DNA of 64,000 nt from Stenocarpella maydis (lineage: Eukaryota; Ascomycota; Sordariomycetes; Diaporthales; Diaporthaceae). The notes under the pieces are model-generated. The model was not told where the DNA came from. It saw nothing but the letters and a program-made list of their open reading frames with translations, and did no database searches. Shown piece by piece: positions 42,179 through 52,381 of this stretch (its first letter is position 1; each line of letters starts with the position of its first letter). The stretch lies in the NCBI GenBank assembly GCA_002270565.1, contig NQMI01000025.1, forward strand, positions 1 through 64,000, read 5' to 3'. The translations under genes were made by a program, and so were the position numbers.

Positions 42179-43678
42179 TTATCTCTTTTTCGACTTGCGC
42201 TTGCCGCTCTTTCCAGCCTTGGCCTGAGGCTGACTGCCGGTTGCCTTGGAGGCGGAGACGTCCTCGACCGACTTGTCGAGCAGCTCGAAGTCGTCGTCCA
42301 CAGAGCCGGTGCTGGGGGTCCGCTTGCCGCCGGCGCCGGACGAGGAGTCGGTCTCGGCGTTCACCTCCTTAAAGTCGCCGATGATCTCCTCCTCGACCTC
42401 CTCGTAGTCCTCGTCGCCGTCCTGCTTCTTGGAGAGGAAGCGGCCAGCGGTGCGGCCGTAGAGCCAGATGGGCATGCGCACGAGGGCGGTGTCACGGATG
42501 GTAGGCTTGGGGATCTCGTTGGGCTGCAACTTGGTCAGCGAGAGCTCACAATGCCGGGCTCACGAAAGTCAAGAGAAGGTGAGGAACCTACGTCGAGCAA
42601 GAACTCCTCCACCTTGCCCTCCTCGTCCTCCTGCTCGAGGTATACGTCACCGAGAGAGTCGACAACCAGGACCTTTCCATTCTCCGCAACGACGCGCTTC
42701 TTCGCGCCCTGGGGGCCAGGAGAACCGGCAGCGGCAGCGGCAGCGGCGGTGGGGGTAGCAGTGCCAGAGGCGGAGCTGGCGCGAGTGGCAGCCCGACGGC
42801 CGGGGCGCTTGCCTCCCTCCTGAGGATTGCCCTTCTTGGCCTCGCGCTCCTGCATGCGCCTCATCTTGCGGTTGGTGGGCATGGCCTGCTCCTGCTGCTG
42901 CTGCTGGTCCTCGGCCGGGGTGGAGGACGGGGCCGCGGTGCCGGCGCCGATGTCGACGGAGGGGATCCCGAGGTTGTCGCCCCAGGCGGCGTGGCGCGCA
43001 AACTTGATGTACCGCTCCACAAACTCGCGCTGGCGCTTCCAGCCCATGTACAGGGCAAGGTAGTGCGCACCGCCGCCGAGGGCGAGGAAGACGCCGAACA
43101 TGACGGTGCCAAGGCCCGGGCGGTAACGGTCGTAGTAGTAGTTGGTACCCTTCCACTTGGGGAAGCCATTGGCCATGAAGTGATCGTACCGAGCACGGCC
43201 GGGGCCCTTGAGGATGTTGGCCACAATGGACAGGCGGGCCTGACGATCAGAGGCGGTCTTGATGGCGGCCTTGATCTCGGCCTGCGAGGGGGGCTTGGCG
43301 ACGTTCACGCCGGGCTTCTTGTTCTTCTTGTCCTTATTTGCCTTGGTTCGCTCGGCAGTGAGTTGCTGCTTGACCTTGTCAGGGTGGAGGGACCGAGACT
43401 TCTTGCGGTAGGCCTTGTTGATCTCATCTTGGGAGGCCGAAGGGGTGACGCCGAGGAAGTCGTAAAAGGTCACATCCGGGCCTTCGAAGGTGGTGATCTC
43501 GTCACGCACGCGGAAGATCTCACGGTCTGGGTGCCGTCAAGTCAACATCAGCTATGCGGTGGCATGGTTGGCAGGAGGATTGTCGTGTGCCGGCTGGGTA
43601 CTTACCCTCCTTGGACCAGGCCGAGGCCAGAGGCGTCAGGAGAGCCAAGAGGCTCAGGGAGAAGACAGACAACTTCAT
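42179..43678 (-). CDS. ERJ5: ER membrane J-domain protein Erj5-like
   Basis: DnaJ co-chaperone of the endoplasmic reticulum, needed for folding capacity in yeast. Model: exons 43678-43606, 43526-42592 and 42523-42179; 450 aa. Introns are 79 bp (GTAAGT...CCCAG) and 68 bp (GTAGGT...TTGCAG). Residues 1-21 are a cleavable signal peptide (ending ALASAWS-type). The luminal J domain is at about 43-150 with HPD at 72-74 and a charged Lys-rich insert. One transmembrane segment (about 163-187, GTVMFGVFLALGGGAHYLALY) follows, then a cytosolic tail with the motif GKVLVVDSLGDVYLEQEDEEGKVEEFLLDPNEIP near 300-340 and a basic KSGKRKSKKR end. Both splices keep this family text continuous. Confidence 0.92.
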
Positions 43679-45596
43679 GATTGCATGTCGTTTTGGAGTT
43701 GGCGGATGCTTTTCCCGAGCAGGTTGGGCTCCAACAAGTCCAAAACAAAACAAAAAAATGTTGGTGTTGTCGCCAATAGGCTCGGAGGGGAGCAAGTGAA
43801 TTAATCAATTTGGAATTTCAGAAGCTGAGATCTGTACACAGTAGTAATTCTACCGGGGCCTTTTTTCTGCTTGGCCTGAAGCAGTGCCGAGCCGTCTTTG
43901 TTTGATCTGGCACAAGCTTCTAGACCAGGACAGGGCCCGGGGCACGAGTTTGTTCTCCACAGAGGACCCTGAACATCAGCCTCCGGCAGAGAGGACAGAG
44001 GACAGACTGCAGTGAATCATGAAGGGCTGCTTCCCTTTCACATTTCCCAGATGTGCCCGCTATCTAGGTAGGTTACATGTTGCAGATGCACAGTGGAGCA
44101 TGGCATATCTTCGGGAACATTCATGTCTTGGGCCTTTGGGTATGGAACTAGAAGTGAATCCAGACACCTGAATCACCAGTGCCCAGGTTGGGTAAATGGC
44201 TGTCTACATGAGCCGGAGCTGGCCTGGTTCTTTTTGTTCTGGCACAACAGTCTTAATAAAAAAGAGAACAAATCCAGTTTGTAAACCAGGAGATCCAAAA
44301 TCCCATCAAGAAAATAGTTTTAGGGTTAAAATATGGGAACCAAAGATGATGCTATACTGGATGGATACTTGCCCAGCGAGTATGGATCTTGTCCCCCAGC
44401 CCCTGAGTGGCCTAGACAAGTAGCAAGGGGCTCGTAGTCCGAGTGTTCAGATTTCCAAGTCAGCCACATATCCTCACTGTACCTACCTAGGTACTAGTAT
44501 ATCAAAGGCAGCCAGGGCCTGCAGCATCCTCGAAGACACTGCCCAGGAGCTTATGGGTCCTCCGTGGCGTAATTGCCTAAGGCCAGGTGGCAGCTATGGT
44601 GTCGTGCCTGGTATGTGGACTGCCTCACACAGAGTTCTCGCCGAATTGGCACAGACCCGGCAATGCTAACCTCTGTGGCTTGCAGTACCATACATGCCTA
44701 GGTAGCTAGGTAGGTACGGGATTAGTCACATCCCGTACCTAGATATGTATAGTACCTACTTACATATGCTGGCTACCCAGGTAGGTAGTAATGTATGTCT
44801 GCCTTGCCACGCTCCAGTCCTTACACTAGATAGCCAAGCAGCGGAGGGGTCAGCAACAGGTATGAGCAGGAGTGAATTGCTTGCCTCGAACAAGGAATCA
44901 CTTCTGCGTCAACCATGGCTGCATGGGTACCGACCTGCCAAGGGATGCTAGAATGCTGGCTGGCTCTAGCACGGCAGTAACAAAGAAACCATTGCTGGCA
45001 CGTGATCGCCGTTGTCTCAGCTGTCTCAGCTGTCTCTGCTGCTGCTCCCTCTCCATCCATTTCTGTCGTTTTCGGTTTTAGCACAGGAACAGGGATTCAG
45101 GGGTTCGAGGCTAGGTAGAACAGGTTCCCCGTGTCGGGCAGGCTCCAAACATTTGGTTACAGGGGCGCCACGTATCGATCACAACGTGCCTGCAGTTGCA
45201 GGCGGCTTCTGCGGGCAGCACATTACCACTCTGCAGAAAGCCTTCAGCTGCACCTTCCTGCCCTGCTTGTTCTCCATCATCATCATCCCAGAGTCACACC
45301 GGCATCCACCACCTCTACAAGGTCTCCCAGACTGTCACTCTCTTTATCTTTCTAGCTTTCTCCCTCTTCTCTCCTTTGTGGGCTTAAGGCCGTCGACCCA
45401 GCGTCGCCTGTCGACAAACAGAGGCCCCTTGGAACGCGCCTCTACCTCTGCTCCCTTGCTCTGTGCCCACAGCGGCAGTCGACCTCGAATTCTACCTCGG
45501 TCACCCAGGTCAGCCCATTTGTTGACCCGATTGACTGTGCCCGACCACGAACGCCCACAAAAATAGCGAAGGAAGGGACATTGAACCACAGCCACC
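43679..45596. promoter_or_regulatory. Divergent promoter region with CCTAGG-type palindromes
   Basis: Between erj5 (leftward) and the PRA1 gene (rightward), 1.9 kb with no gene. ACCTAGGT-like palindromes recur at about 44065, 44483, 44697-44720 and 44775. A perfect 12-bp hairpin is at 44711-44741. The last 300 bp on the plus strand are pyrimidine-rich. Confidence 0.5.
44711..44741. repeat. Perfect 12-bp stem hairpin
   Basis: TAGGTACGGGAT and ATCCCGTACCTA form a perfect stem around the 7-base loop TAGTCAC, inside a cluster of CTAGGTA repeats. Confidence 0.75.
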
Positions 45597-46127
45597 ATGG
45601 CACGGATCCAGATCCCCCTTGACGCTCTGACGAGCCGTCTCCAACTGGGAGACCGGTTCAACAACATCCGTTCCTCCTCCCTCTCGAGCCGGTTCGCCAA
45701 TCTCCGGCCCATCTCTGAGTTCTTCGACTTCAAGCGGGTGTCCAAGCCTGAGAACTTTGCCGAAGCCCAGTCCCGTGTCAACTACAACCTTGGCCACTTC
45801 TCCAGCAATTATGCCGTCGTCTTCACCATGCTCTGCATCTATGCTCTGCTCACCAACCCCTGGCTCCTCTTCGACATCATCTTCGTCGTCCTCGGCATGT
45901 TCCTCATCGGCAAGCTCAACGGCCAGGACCTTGAGATCGGCCAGACCCGCCTCACCACCTCCCAGCTGTACACCGGTCTGTACGTCATTGCCATCCCGAT
46001 CGGCCTGATTTCTTCGCCTTTCAGCACCATCATGTGGCTCATTGGCGCCAGCGGCGTGGTCATTCTCGGCCATGCGGCCATCATGGATAAGCCCCTCGAG
46101 GAGGCTTTTTCCGGGGAGGCGGTCTAG
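45597..46127 (+). CDS. YIP3: PRA1/Yip3-family prenylated Rab acceptor
   Basis: Intronless 176-aa membrane protein of the Golgi/ER trafficking machinery that interacts with prenylated Rab GTPases. A polar N-terminal domain (1-70) with ISEFFDFKRVSKPENFAEAQSRVNYNLGHFSSNY is the family signature. Two long hydrophobic hairpins follow (about 73-105 and 120-162), which is the PRA1 topology. The acidic tail MDKPLEEAFSGEAV resembles the ER/Golgi exit region of the family. Length matches yeast Yip3. The ATG lies in a good context (CACCATGGC). The next gene on the same strand starts 68 bp after the stop. Confidence 0.93.
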   Translation: MARIQIPLDALTSRLQLGDRFNNIRSSSLSSRFANLRPISEFFDFKRVSKPENFAEAQSRVNYNLGHFSSNYAVVFTMLCIYALLTNPWLLFDIIFVVLGMFLIGKLNGQDLEIGQTRLTTSQLYTGLYVIAIPIGLISSPFSTIMWLIGASGVVILGHAAIMDKPLEEAFSGEAV

Positions 46128-46195
46128 GTGGTCGGCCGCGAGCTCCCAAACGTGCGCCCCAATGGGGAAGACCATCGAGGCGAGAGAGGGACTAC

Positions 46196-47455
46196 ATGGC
46201 TGCTGGCTACGGGCAGAGTATGTGGGGTAATGACCAGAGGGTGGTGGAGGAGCTGGAGACTGGTGACGATACTGATACACAAGGAGTTGGTCTTGCTTCG
46301 GGGAGGCGCTTTCCAAGCGATCCCCTTCTTTTCACGGGCATAGATGTGGGCGAGGGCGTGGTCCGGTCACGCAGGAAGGCTTACGAACAATCAGGGGACG
46401 GCGATGACGATACTTCCGACTCGGACGAGGACTCGGAACACGATGTCGGGGGAGGAACACAACTTGCTCTACAAGAAGAAGAAAACGCGTTGGTGGAGAC
46501 TGCCTTGCGACGAATACGGCGAGCGCAGGCAAAGGGCAAGCAGGAGGTCAAACTGAACAAGAAGGAACTGGCAGCTTTGGAACAACGGCGCAAGCGTATG
46601 CAGGCCGAGGCTGGCGGGAACAAGAAGAAAAAGAAGGAGCAGCGATACGCAGTGCCACTGTCGCAGCTTGGGCCAATATCCCAGAAGGAGAACCGGGCAC
46701 TTGTCGCGCCTGATGATACCCTGCTTCCACACCCTTCGCCAGGGACATTTGACAGGACACAGGAGCGCAGGCTTCAACCGCCTGTGGGCTGGTTCGCTCA
46801 TCCGTCGCCGTCCCGTCCCGGAACAGCCGATTCTCGCGAGTCCCGCAGATCTTCTGGAAGGGCGTCCGACCGCGAACTCAGCTCTTCCCCATTCCAGTAT
46901 TCTTATGTCCAGCCATCAGGCTCACCGTCAAACACGAGACATTCATCCGACCCTTCCTTACGACATCGCTCATCCCGCGGTCCCCTGCCTCACGAGGAAT
47001 CATGGATGCCACAGTACGGCGCATCGGCATCCACATCATCAATACCCTCGGTGCATGACCCTTTCAGGTACATGACCTCGGGCCCACAACCTCCCTACCA
47101 TCCTGGCTCTACAGCTGGTCCTCGTAATTTGTCTGGCCCTTCACCGTACCTGGATCCTATGCGCGCCGGCAATGCTGCTCGGCGCCAGTCCAGACAGATG
47201 AGTCCTGACGAGACGGAGAGCGAAGATAGCGATGAGGACGATACCAGCGATGAAGTCGATGCGGGCGCGCGCATTGGGAGCTCAAATGTCGGGCCTCTGG
47301 GCGGTCGAGAGCAGATTATTGTCGAGGAGGAACGTGAGCCTACACCGCCGCCACGGCCTGTGACGCGATCCAAAAAGGCCTCGTCGGCTACGTCGTCTCC
47401 CAAACGAAAACCTGTGGGCGGTGGCGGTGGCCGCAAGAAAAAGGGCAGCAAGTGA
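46196..47455 (+). CDS. Unknown basic/acidic low-complexity protein
   Basis: Single-exon frame of 419 aa, not recognised. An acidic Ser/Asp stretch (DDDTSDSDEDSEHD, about 70-85) precedes a helical Lys/Arg/Glu-rich coiled segment (about 92-150, ENALVETALRRIRRAQAKGKQEVKLNKKELAALEQRRKRMQ) that looks like the conserved core. A YAVPLSQLGP motif follows. Then comes a long Ser/Pro-rich disordered region, a second acidic cluster (SEDSDEDDTSDE) and a basic GGGGGRKKKGSK end. The composition suggests a nuclear protein. It begins 68 bp after the PRA1 stop on the same strand, too little for a normal separate promoter, so its promoter may overlap the upstream gene. An ATG at 46160 in another frame forms a short upstream frame. 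Confidence 0.72.
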   Translation: MAAGYGQSMWGNDQRVVEELETGDDTDTQGVGLASGRRFPSDPLLFTGIDVGEGVVRSRRKAYEQSGDGDDDTSDSDEDSEHDVGGGTQLALQEEENALVETALRRIRRAQAKGKQEVKLNKKELAALEQRRKRMQAEAGGNKKKKKEQRYAVPLSQLGPISQKENRALVAPDDTLLPHPSPGTFDRTQERRLQPPVGWFAHPSPSRPGTADSRESRRSSGRASDRELSSSPFQYSYVQPSGSPSNTRHSSDPSLRHRSSRGPLPHEESWMPQYGASASTSSIPSVHDPFRYMTSGPQPPYHPGSTAGPRNLSGPSPYLDPMRAGNAARRQSRQMSPDETESEDSDEDDTSDEVDAGARIGSSNVGPLGGREQIIVEEEREPTPPPRPVTRSKKASSATSSPKRKPVGGGGGRKKKGSK

Positions 47456-47806
47456 GCGAGTCTTCTTCCACGATACCCTAGGGCCTCTCCTCCTTTCGCA
47501 CGTATCCATGTCTAGGGAGCTTATGGATAATTTCTTGGGTGGGCCTGTATTAATTATTATTGTCTGCTCTGTTAGACTCGACTCCATGGAAGGAAAGGTG
47601 TCCGCGAATAGTATTGATTTCCTATTTCCAACTTTTCTCATCCCATATGCCGCGCAATAATTAGTTCCGTGTGTTCAAGTATATATGTATAGGTATCAAA
47701 AGACAAAAATGCCGGCTATAGCCCGGGCAGTCTCAAAACGAAAGAAGAAGTCATCAGGTCGTCTGCTCATGAACCTCAATCCTTGGTGACCAACAGTGTC
47801 TACCGG
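47456..47806. other. Convergent intergenic region
   Basis: Between two 3' ends, about 350 bp, with AT-rich sequence at 47545-47565 and 47655-47690 suited to 3' ends. No gene. Confidence 0.5.
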
Positions 47807-48643
47807 TCAAAACCAGTCTCTTACCGACCTCATCAGCCCATCACCCCACCCACCACCTGCGTCCCTCTCCCAGCTCCTGCGCTCCCACTGCATGCCACCG
47901 TTGTGGCCCCTCTCGAGGCTCACCCTGCCCTCGGCCCCGGCCATCCCGCCCGCCATCCTGACGGCCTCGCCGACGAGCCCCGCCGTGCCGCCGCTCATGG
48001 CTCGGGCGCCGATGCCGAGCATCCTCTCGATGCTGGGCGGCAGGCGCAGGCCGAAGCGGGCGAGGAGGGCCGTCAGCGCGCCGCCGGTGAGGAGAGGCAG
48101 GACGACGAGGGTGAAGACCTTGACCGGGTGGCGCTTGGCGTAGTAGACCAGGTCGCGCAGCAGGCGCTTGAGCTGCTTGTAGGCGCGGGTGAGGAAGTTT
48201 GGCCGCGGGGAGCGGCGGTAAGACGAGGTCGAGGAGCGGTGCTTGTCTGTGAGGGTGGGGGGGAGTGGTAAGTTGCGTGTCAGCATGCTTGGGGGGGGGG
48301 CACCTGGTTTAAAAGACCTGGCGGCGTCGTTGCGGGTGGACATACCCAAGCCGAAGAAGCTCCTCGTGGAGGCATTGGGGAGCCCAAAGAAGGAGCCCCG
48401 GTTGGTCTCGTGGCGGGAGTGGCGGTGGCGGTCGTCGTCGCCGCCGAACAGGGAGGCGGCGATGGAGCGGGCGCCGGGGGACTTTGAGCGGGCCCTCGAC
48501 CGGGACCTCGACCTCGAGGTCGGGCGGAGGAAGACGGAGCCGGACTTGCTGCGGCGCTTGCTGGAGGAGGCGTGGTGCCTGGACGAGTGGTGGGACTTGC
48601 GGCTGATGACGGACGCCGAGTCCCAGCCGTCCATGAAGCCCAT
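47807..48643 (-). CDS. Small Arg/Ser-rich single-TM protein with retainable intron
   Basis: Spliced model: exons 48643-48346 and 48246-47807; 245 aa. The 99-bp intron (GTATGT...CTCACAG) is a multiple of three and has no stop, so an unspliced 278-aa form is also open. Residues 1-75 are Ser/Arg/His-rich (RS-like). A basic helical segment RAYKQLKRLLRDLVYYAKRHP leads into one membrane span (about 141-163, VKVFTLVVLPLLTGGALTALL). A Gly/Met-rich part follows (GIGARAMSGGTAGLVGEAVRMAGG). The fungal-specific family is not recognised; a tail- or signal-anchored protein is likely. The intron holds a 10-nt C-run. Confidence 0.72.
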   Translation of the reverse strand: MGFMDGWDSASVISRKSHHSSRHHASSSKRRSKSGSVFLRPTSRSRSRSRARSKSPGARSIAASLFGGDDDRHRHSRHETNRGSFFGLPNASTRSFFGLGMSTRNDAARSFKPGAPPPSMLTRNLPLPPTLTDKHRSSTSSYRRSPRPNFLTRAYKQLKRLLRDLVYYAKRHPVKVFTLVVLPLLTGGALTALLARFGLRLPPSIERMLGIGARAMSGGTAGLVGEAVRMAGGMAGAEGRVSLERGHNGGMQWERRSWERDAGGGWGDGLMRSVRDWF

Positions 48644-49332
48644 GGCGAATCGTGGGGGGCGGAGAAGACAAGGGGTGGAGCAGCCACAGTACTATGTATA
48701 CTACTGTGTGTACGGTGTAAGTGAGCTGCGGTTGGCCGTTAGCCGTTGGGCTTGAACTCTGTGTCTCTTTGGGTTTAGAGAAGAAGATGGGCCCCGTTGG
48801 AACACATGGCAAGCGTCACGATCTGTCGCCGGGGGAGGCTGCAGTGGGTAATGAATGAATGAGTGGACAAGTCACGGGGGTGGGAAATGCAAGCAGGCGG
48901 TTTCTGGAGCTCGATTGAGCTCGAGTACAACAGTGAAGCGGTGAAATTGAGGGGCTGGCTGGCGGGAGACCCCTGAAGGGCAGCCAACTCTCATTAGCGA
49001 ACTCACCAGGAACGCTAGGGGTCCCCTCCAGTGCTCTCCGGTCAACGGGGGTGCGGGATCTGTGTGGAGTAAAACTCTGCCCCTCGTCTGGTGTCACGCC
49101 CCGGTGGGGGGTGGTTGCTATGCTGTGTAGGTATCTGGCTGCGCTGCGCTGCGCTACGTACTTGTCGTCTGTGGGATGGGATGACTCAATCAAGGCCAAC
49201 AGCATCCGGTCAACTGGGTACATAAGCTTGTTTTCCTGGTGAGTCAACCCTCGGCTTTACTTCTCCATCCTCCAATTGATCCAATTGACGCCAACACCTC
49301 GGGACAAAGAAGACTCTCGCCAGCAGTTCAAC
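48644..49332. promoter_or_regulatory. Divergent promoter of TM protein gene and LYS1
   Basis: About 690 bp with no gene. TGAGTCAAC at about 49241-49249 is a match to the Gcn4/CPC1 (AP-1-like) core TGASTCA, 84-92 bp before the LYS1 start, and ATGACTCAAT lies near 49180. Both fit general amino-acid control of a lysine gene. The functional reading is inference. Confidence 0.6.
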
Positions 49333-50631
49333 ATGGCGCCCACCGTCCTCCACCTGCGCGCCGAGACCAAGCCTCTCGAGCACCGGTCCGCCCTGACGCC
49401 CACCACCGCGAAGGCCCTCATCGACGCTGGCTACGAGGTCCACGTCGAGAAGGGCAGCGGTGCCAGGTCCGGCACCACGCGCATCTTCGACGACACCGAG
49501 TTTGAGAAGGTCGGCGCCAAGCTCGTCGAGGAGGAGTCGTGGGTCGATGCCCCCGCCGACCACATCATTATCGGCCTCAAGGAGCTGCGCGAGGAGACAT
49601 TCCCCCTCAGGCACGTCCATGTCCAGTTCGCCCACTGCTACAAGGGCCAGGAGAACTGGGACCAGGTCCTGGCCCGCTTCCCCCGCGGCGGCGGTACCCT
49701 GTTGGACCTGGAATTCCTGGCCGACCCCAAGACTGGGAGGCGTGTTGCCGCTTTTGGGTACGTTATACCGCACCGTGCTGTTTCCGAAGTCCTGCTGCTG
49801 TACGATGTAATAAATGCTAATGCTGGACGTGCAATGCAGATACCACGCCGGCTTCGCTGGGGCTGCGCTTGCCCTCGAGAACTGGGCATGGCAACTGACC
49901 AACCCATCCGAGCCCCTGCACAGCGTTTCCTCATATCCCAACGAGAATGAGCTCATCTCGCATGTCAAGAAGGAGCTGGGAGAGGGACGGAAGAAGGTCG
50001 GCCGTCTGCCCCGGGTCATTGTCATCGGCGCACTGGGTAGGTTTTTATGCTAGCTTTCTCAGAGCGACAACACGCGTGGCTGACATATTCACTCACCCCC
50101 ATAGGCCGCTGTGGCACGGGAGCAGTGGACATGTGCCTCCGCGCAGGCGTCCCCGACGACAACATCCTCAAATGGGACATGGCAGAGACGGCCAAGGGTG
50201 GCCCTTTCAAGGAGATCACCGACAGCGACATCTTCATCAACTGCATCTACCTGGCTTCCAAGATCCCCCACTTTGTCAACACCGAGTCCCTCAACGCGGC
50301 CGGTGCTGATCGCAAGCTGTCCGTCGTCTGCGATGTCTCGGCCGACACCACCAACCCTTTCAACCCCGTGCCCATCTACAGCATCGCCACGACCTTCGAC
50401 AAGCCGACCGTTCCCGTTCATTCGCTGAAGGAAGGCCCTCCTCTGTCAGTCATCAGCATCGACCACTTGCCATCGCTGCTGCCGCGTGAGGCTTCCGAGG
50501 CGTTCAGCAATGACCTCCTGCCTCACCTGCTCAGGCTGGACGACTGGAGGAACGACCCAGTCTGGGCCGGGGCTGAGAAGTTGTTCAAGGAGAAGGTGGC
50601 AACCCTGTCTCCTTCAGCCCTGGAGAAGTAA
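49333..50631 (+). CDS. LYS1: Saccharopine dehydrogenase (NAD+, L-lysine-forming)
   Basis: Last step of fungal lysine synthesis by the alpha-aminoadipate route: saccharopine + NAD+ to lysine + 2-oxoglutarate. Model: exons 49333-49757, 49840-50036 and 50105-50631; 382 aa. Introns are 82 bp (GTACGT...ATGCAG) and 68 bp (GTAGGT...CCATAG). The N-terminal AlaDH-like domain begins HLRAETKPLEHRSALTP. GLKEL and HVQFAHCYKGQ hold the Lys and His that match the catalytic pair of yeast Lys1 by position. VIGALGRCGTGAVDMC is the nucleotide-binding glycine loop, rebuilt across splice 2. CDVSADTTNPFNPVPIY and PSLLPREASEAFSNDLLPHL are family blocks. The C-terminus ends ALEK, not a PTS1 tripeptide. Confidence 0.96.
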
Positions 50632-50857
50632 GCGTCATAAAAAAAAAAGAAATGGGCATGGTATCGGGCGTTCCTGGGAATTGGGTTTCGAAAACATGAG
50701 GCTATGGTGTGTCGAGACAAAAGGTCAAGGCATCTAGATATAGACTGGCCCTGCCCTCGTGGCGGCAAGAGTATATCCGACCAATATGAAGGCGCGAATA
50801 AGCCTTCATCCGCTGTGGGCTGTCAATGACGCCCAGGGTATATCACATTCGAGTCTA

Positions 50858-52381
50858 TCAAACATTGGAACTCCCCAATGGGTTCAGCTTTCTCTCCGTC
50901 GACCCTCCGCCCAGCATTTTCCAGATGCGAGACTTTTCTTTTCTCAGCATCTCAGACTTGCCTCTATTGGGAGCCTCATCAGCCGCACCCAGCACCAAGA
51001 GATCCTGTCTCCCCGCGTCGCCGTGTTTCTGCTGCTGCTGCTGCTGTTCCGGGATGGTTCTCACCGTCCCACCAACCGGCTTCCTCGCGATGGGAGTCAC
51101 CGGTGACACCGAGCCAGCGAGCGAGTTATACGTGCCGATGCCCTCCGAGACCGGCGACACCTGGCCGGCGTCCGGGTTTGGCGAGCCCGGCGGCGGCTGC
51201 AGCGCGTAAGACGGGCTGAGGTTGTACTCGAACGTCGTCCCAGTCGTCGCGCTGCTTCCCGTCCGCGATTGCGCGGACCCGGACGACGACGAGGAGGTCG
51301 TCTGCTGCCCGCTCACCACCGGCTCCGCGGGCAGCTCGACGGCGCCGGCCGCGCGGCGCGCTCGTGCCGTCCAGCTCGGTCTTGTTCCGCGCGGCGCCGT
51401 CCCGAGTGAGTCGATCTCGTGCCGCGGCACGCCGTCGGTGGGCATCTCGGCCTTGTCGTCGAGATACGGCTGTCCGTCGCTGATGGTCTTGCTGGCCTTT
51501 GCGGCGCCAGCTCCTCCTCCTCCTCCTCCTCCTCCGCCTCCTCCTCCTCCTCTTCCTCCTTCTGCTGCTGCTGCTGCGGCGGCGGCGGCACCGGTAGCAG
51601 CCGCCGTGGGACTAGGCTCGGCCGGCAGGTTGGTGGCGGTCCATTTCCTCTCCTCTGCGTCCTTGGACTTGCCCGCTGTCCACCTCTCGTACCAGCCGCC
51701 CTGTTGCTCCTTGTCCTGCGCATTCCTCAAGTACCTCTCCCTCCTCTCCCTCCTCTTCTTCGCCCTCCTCCACCTGAACCACACCACCAGAAGCAGGAAG
51801 ACCACCACGACGATCACGGCGACCGAGATGCCCGCCTGCTCGGCCGGACCCAGCTCACCCGGGTGATTCGGCCCTTGGACATCCTCGGCCGGTGCGATGC
51901 TGAACGGACTGGACTCGGTCTCTTCCGTGTCATCCTCGATGTCGTCGTATGTCCGCGAGTTGGTCCACAGCAGACGCAGGCGGTAGCCGGAGCCGAGGGC
52001 CACCGCCGTCTCGTTGACATAGAATTGGGCGGAGCCCGTGTTGTCGTGGGCTCGACAGGTGCTGTCTGAGTCTTCTGGTGGGCAATTTGGTGCTGTGTGG
52101 GTGGTTCATGTGTGTAAGCCTCGTCGGCCTTGTGGTTGAGTGAGAGTAAACTGACCTAATACCCAGAATCCAGCCGAGTCATCGCTCCCTCCACCACCAT
52201 GCAAATATATCCCCGCTATGAAGCCTTGCCTGTTTGTCCAGTATACCGTCTTCCTCTGGCCGAGACCGAACTCTGTGGGCAATGACCTCGAGCTCCTGGT
52301 GTCGTTCACGAAGTCGTTGACACAACTCACGCCCAGCACGAGGGAGGCCAGGGCTACCCATGAGAGTCCCGACGACAGCAT
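50858..52381 (-). CDS. Secretory single-pass membrane protein, receptor/sensor-like
   Basis: Model: exons 52381-52156 and 52092-50858; 486 aa; 63-bp intron (GTCAGT...CACAG). The exon join gives FWVLAPNCPPEDSD. Residues 1-20 form a signal peptide (ALASLVLGVSC). The ectodomain (21-160) reads like a small beta domain (KTVYWTNRQGFIAGIYL, AQFYVNETAVALGSGYRLRLLW) with Cys79/Cys88 and an NET glycosylation site. One TM helix spans about 162-181, followed by RWRRAKKRRERRERYLR, a strong positive-inside signal. The about 290-residue tail is disordered, with a Gly run encoded by GGN repeats, and may signal. The general plan resembles fungal wall-stress sensors, but no WSC domain is present. Family unknown. 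Confidence 0.78.

Noticed and set aside
41732..42823. 363-aa plus-strand frame
   Set aside because: Runs antisense through the Erj5 exons; no domain text.
45510..46316. 268-aa minus-strand frame
   Set aside because: Antisense to the PRA1 gene, which has clear family text and a good start context.
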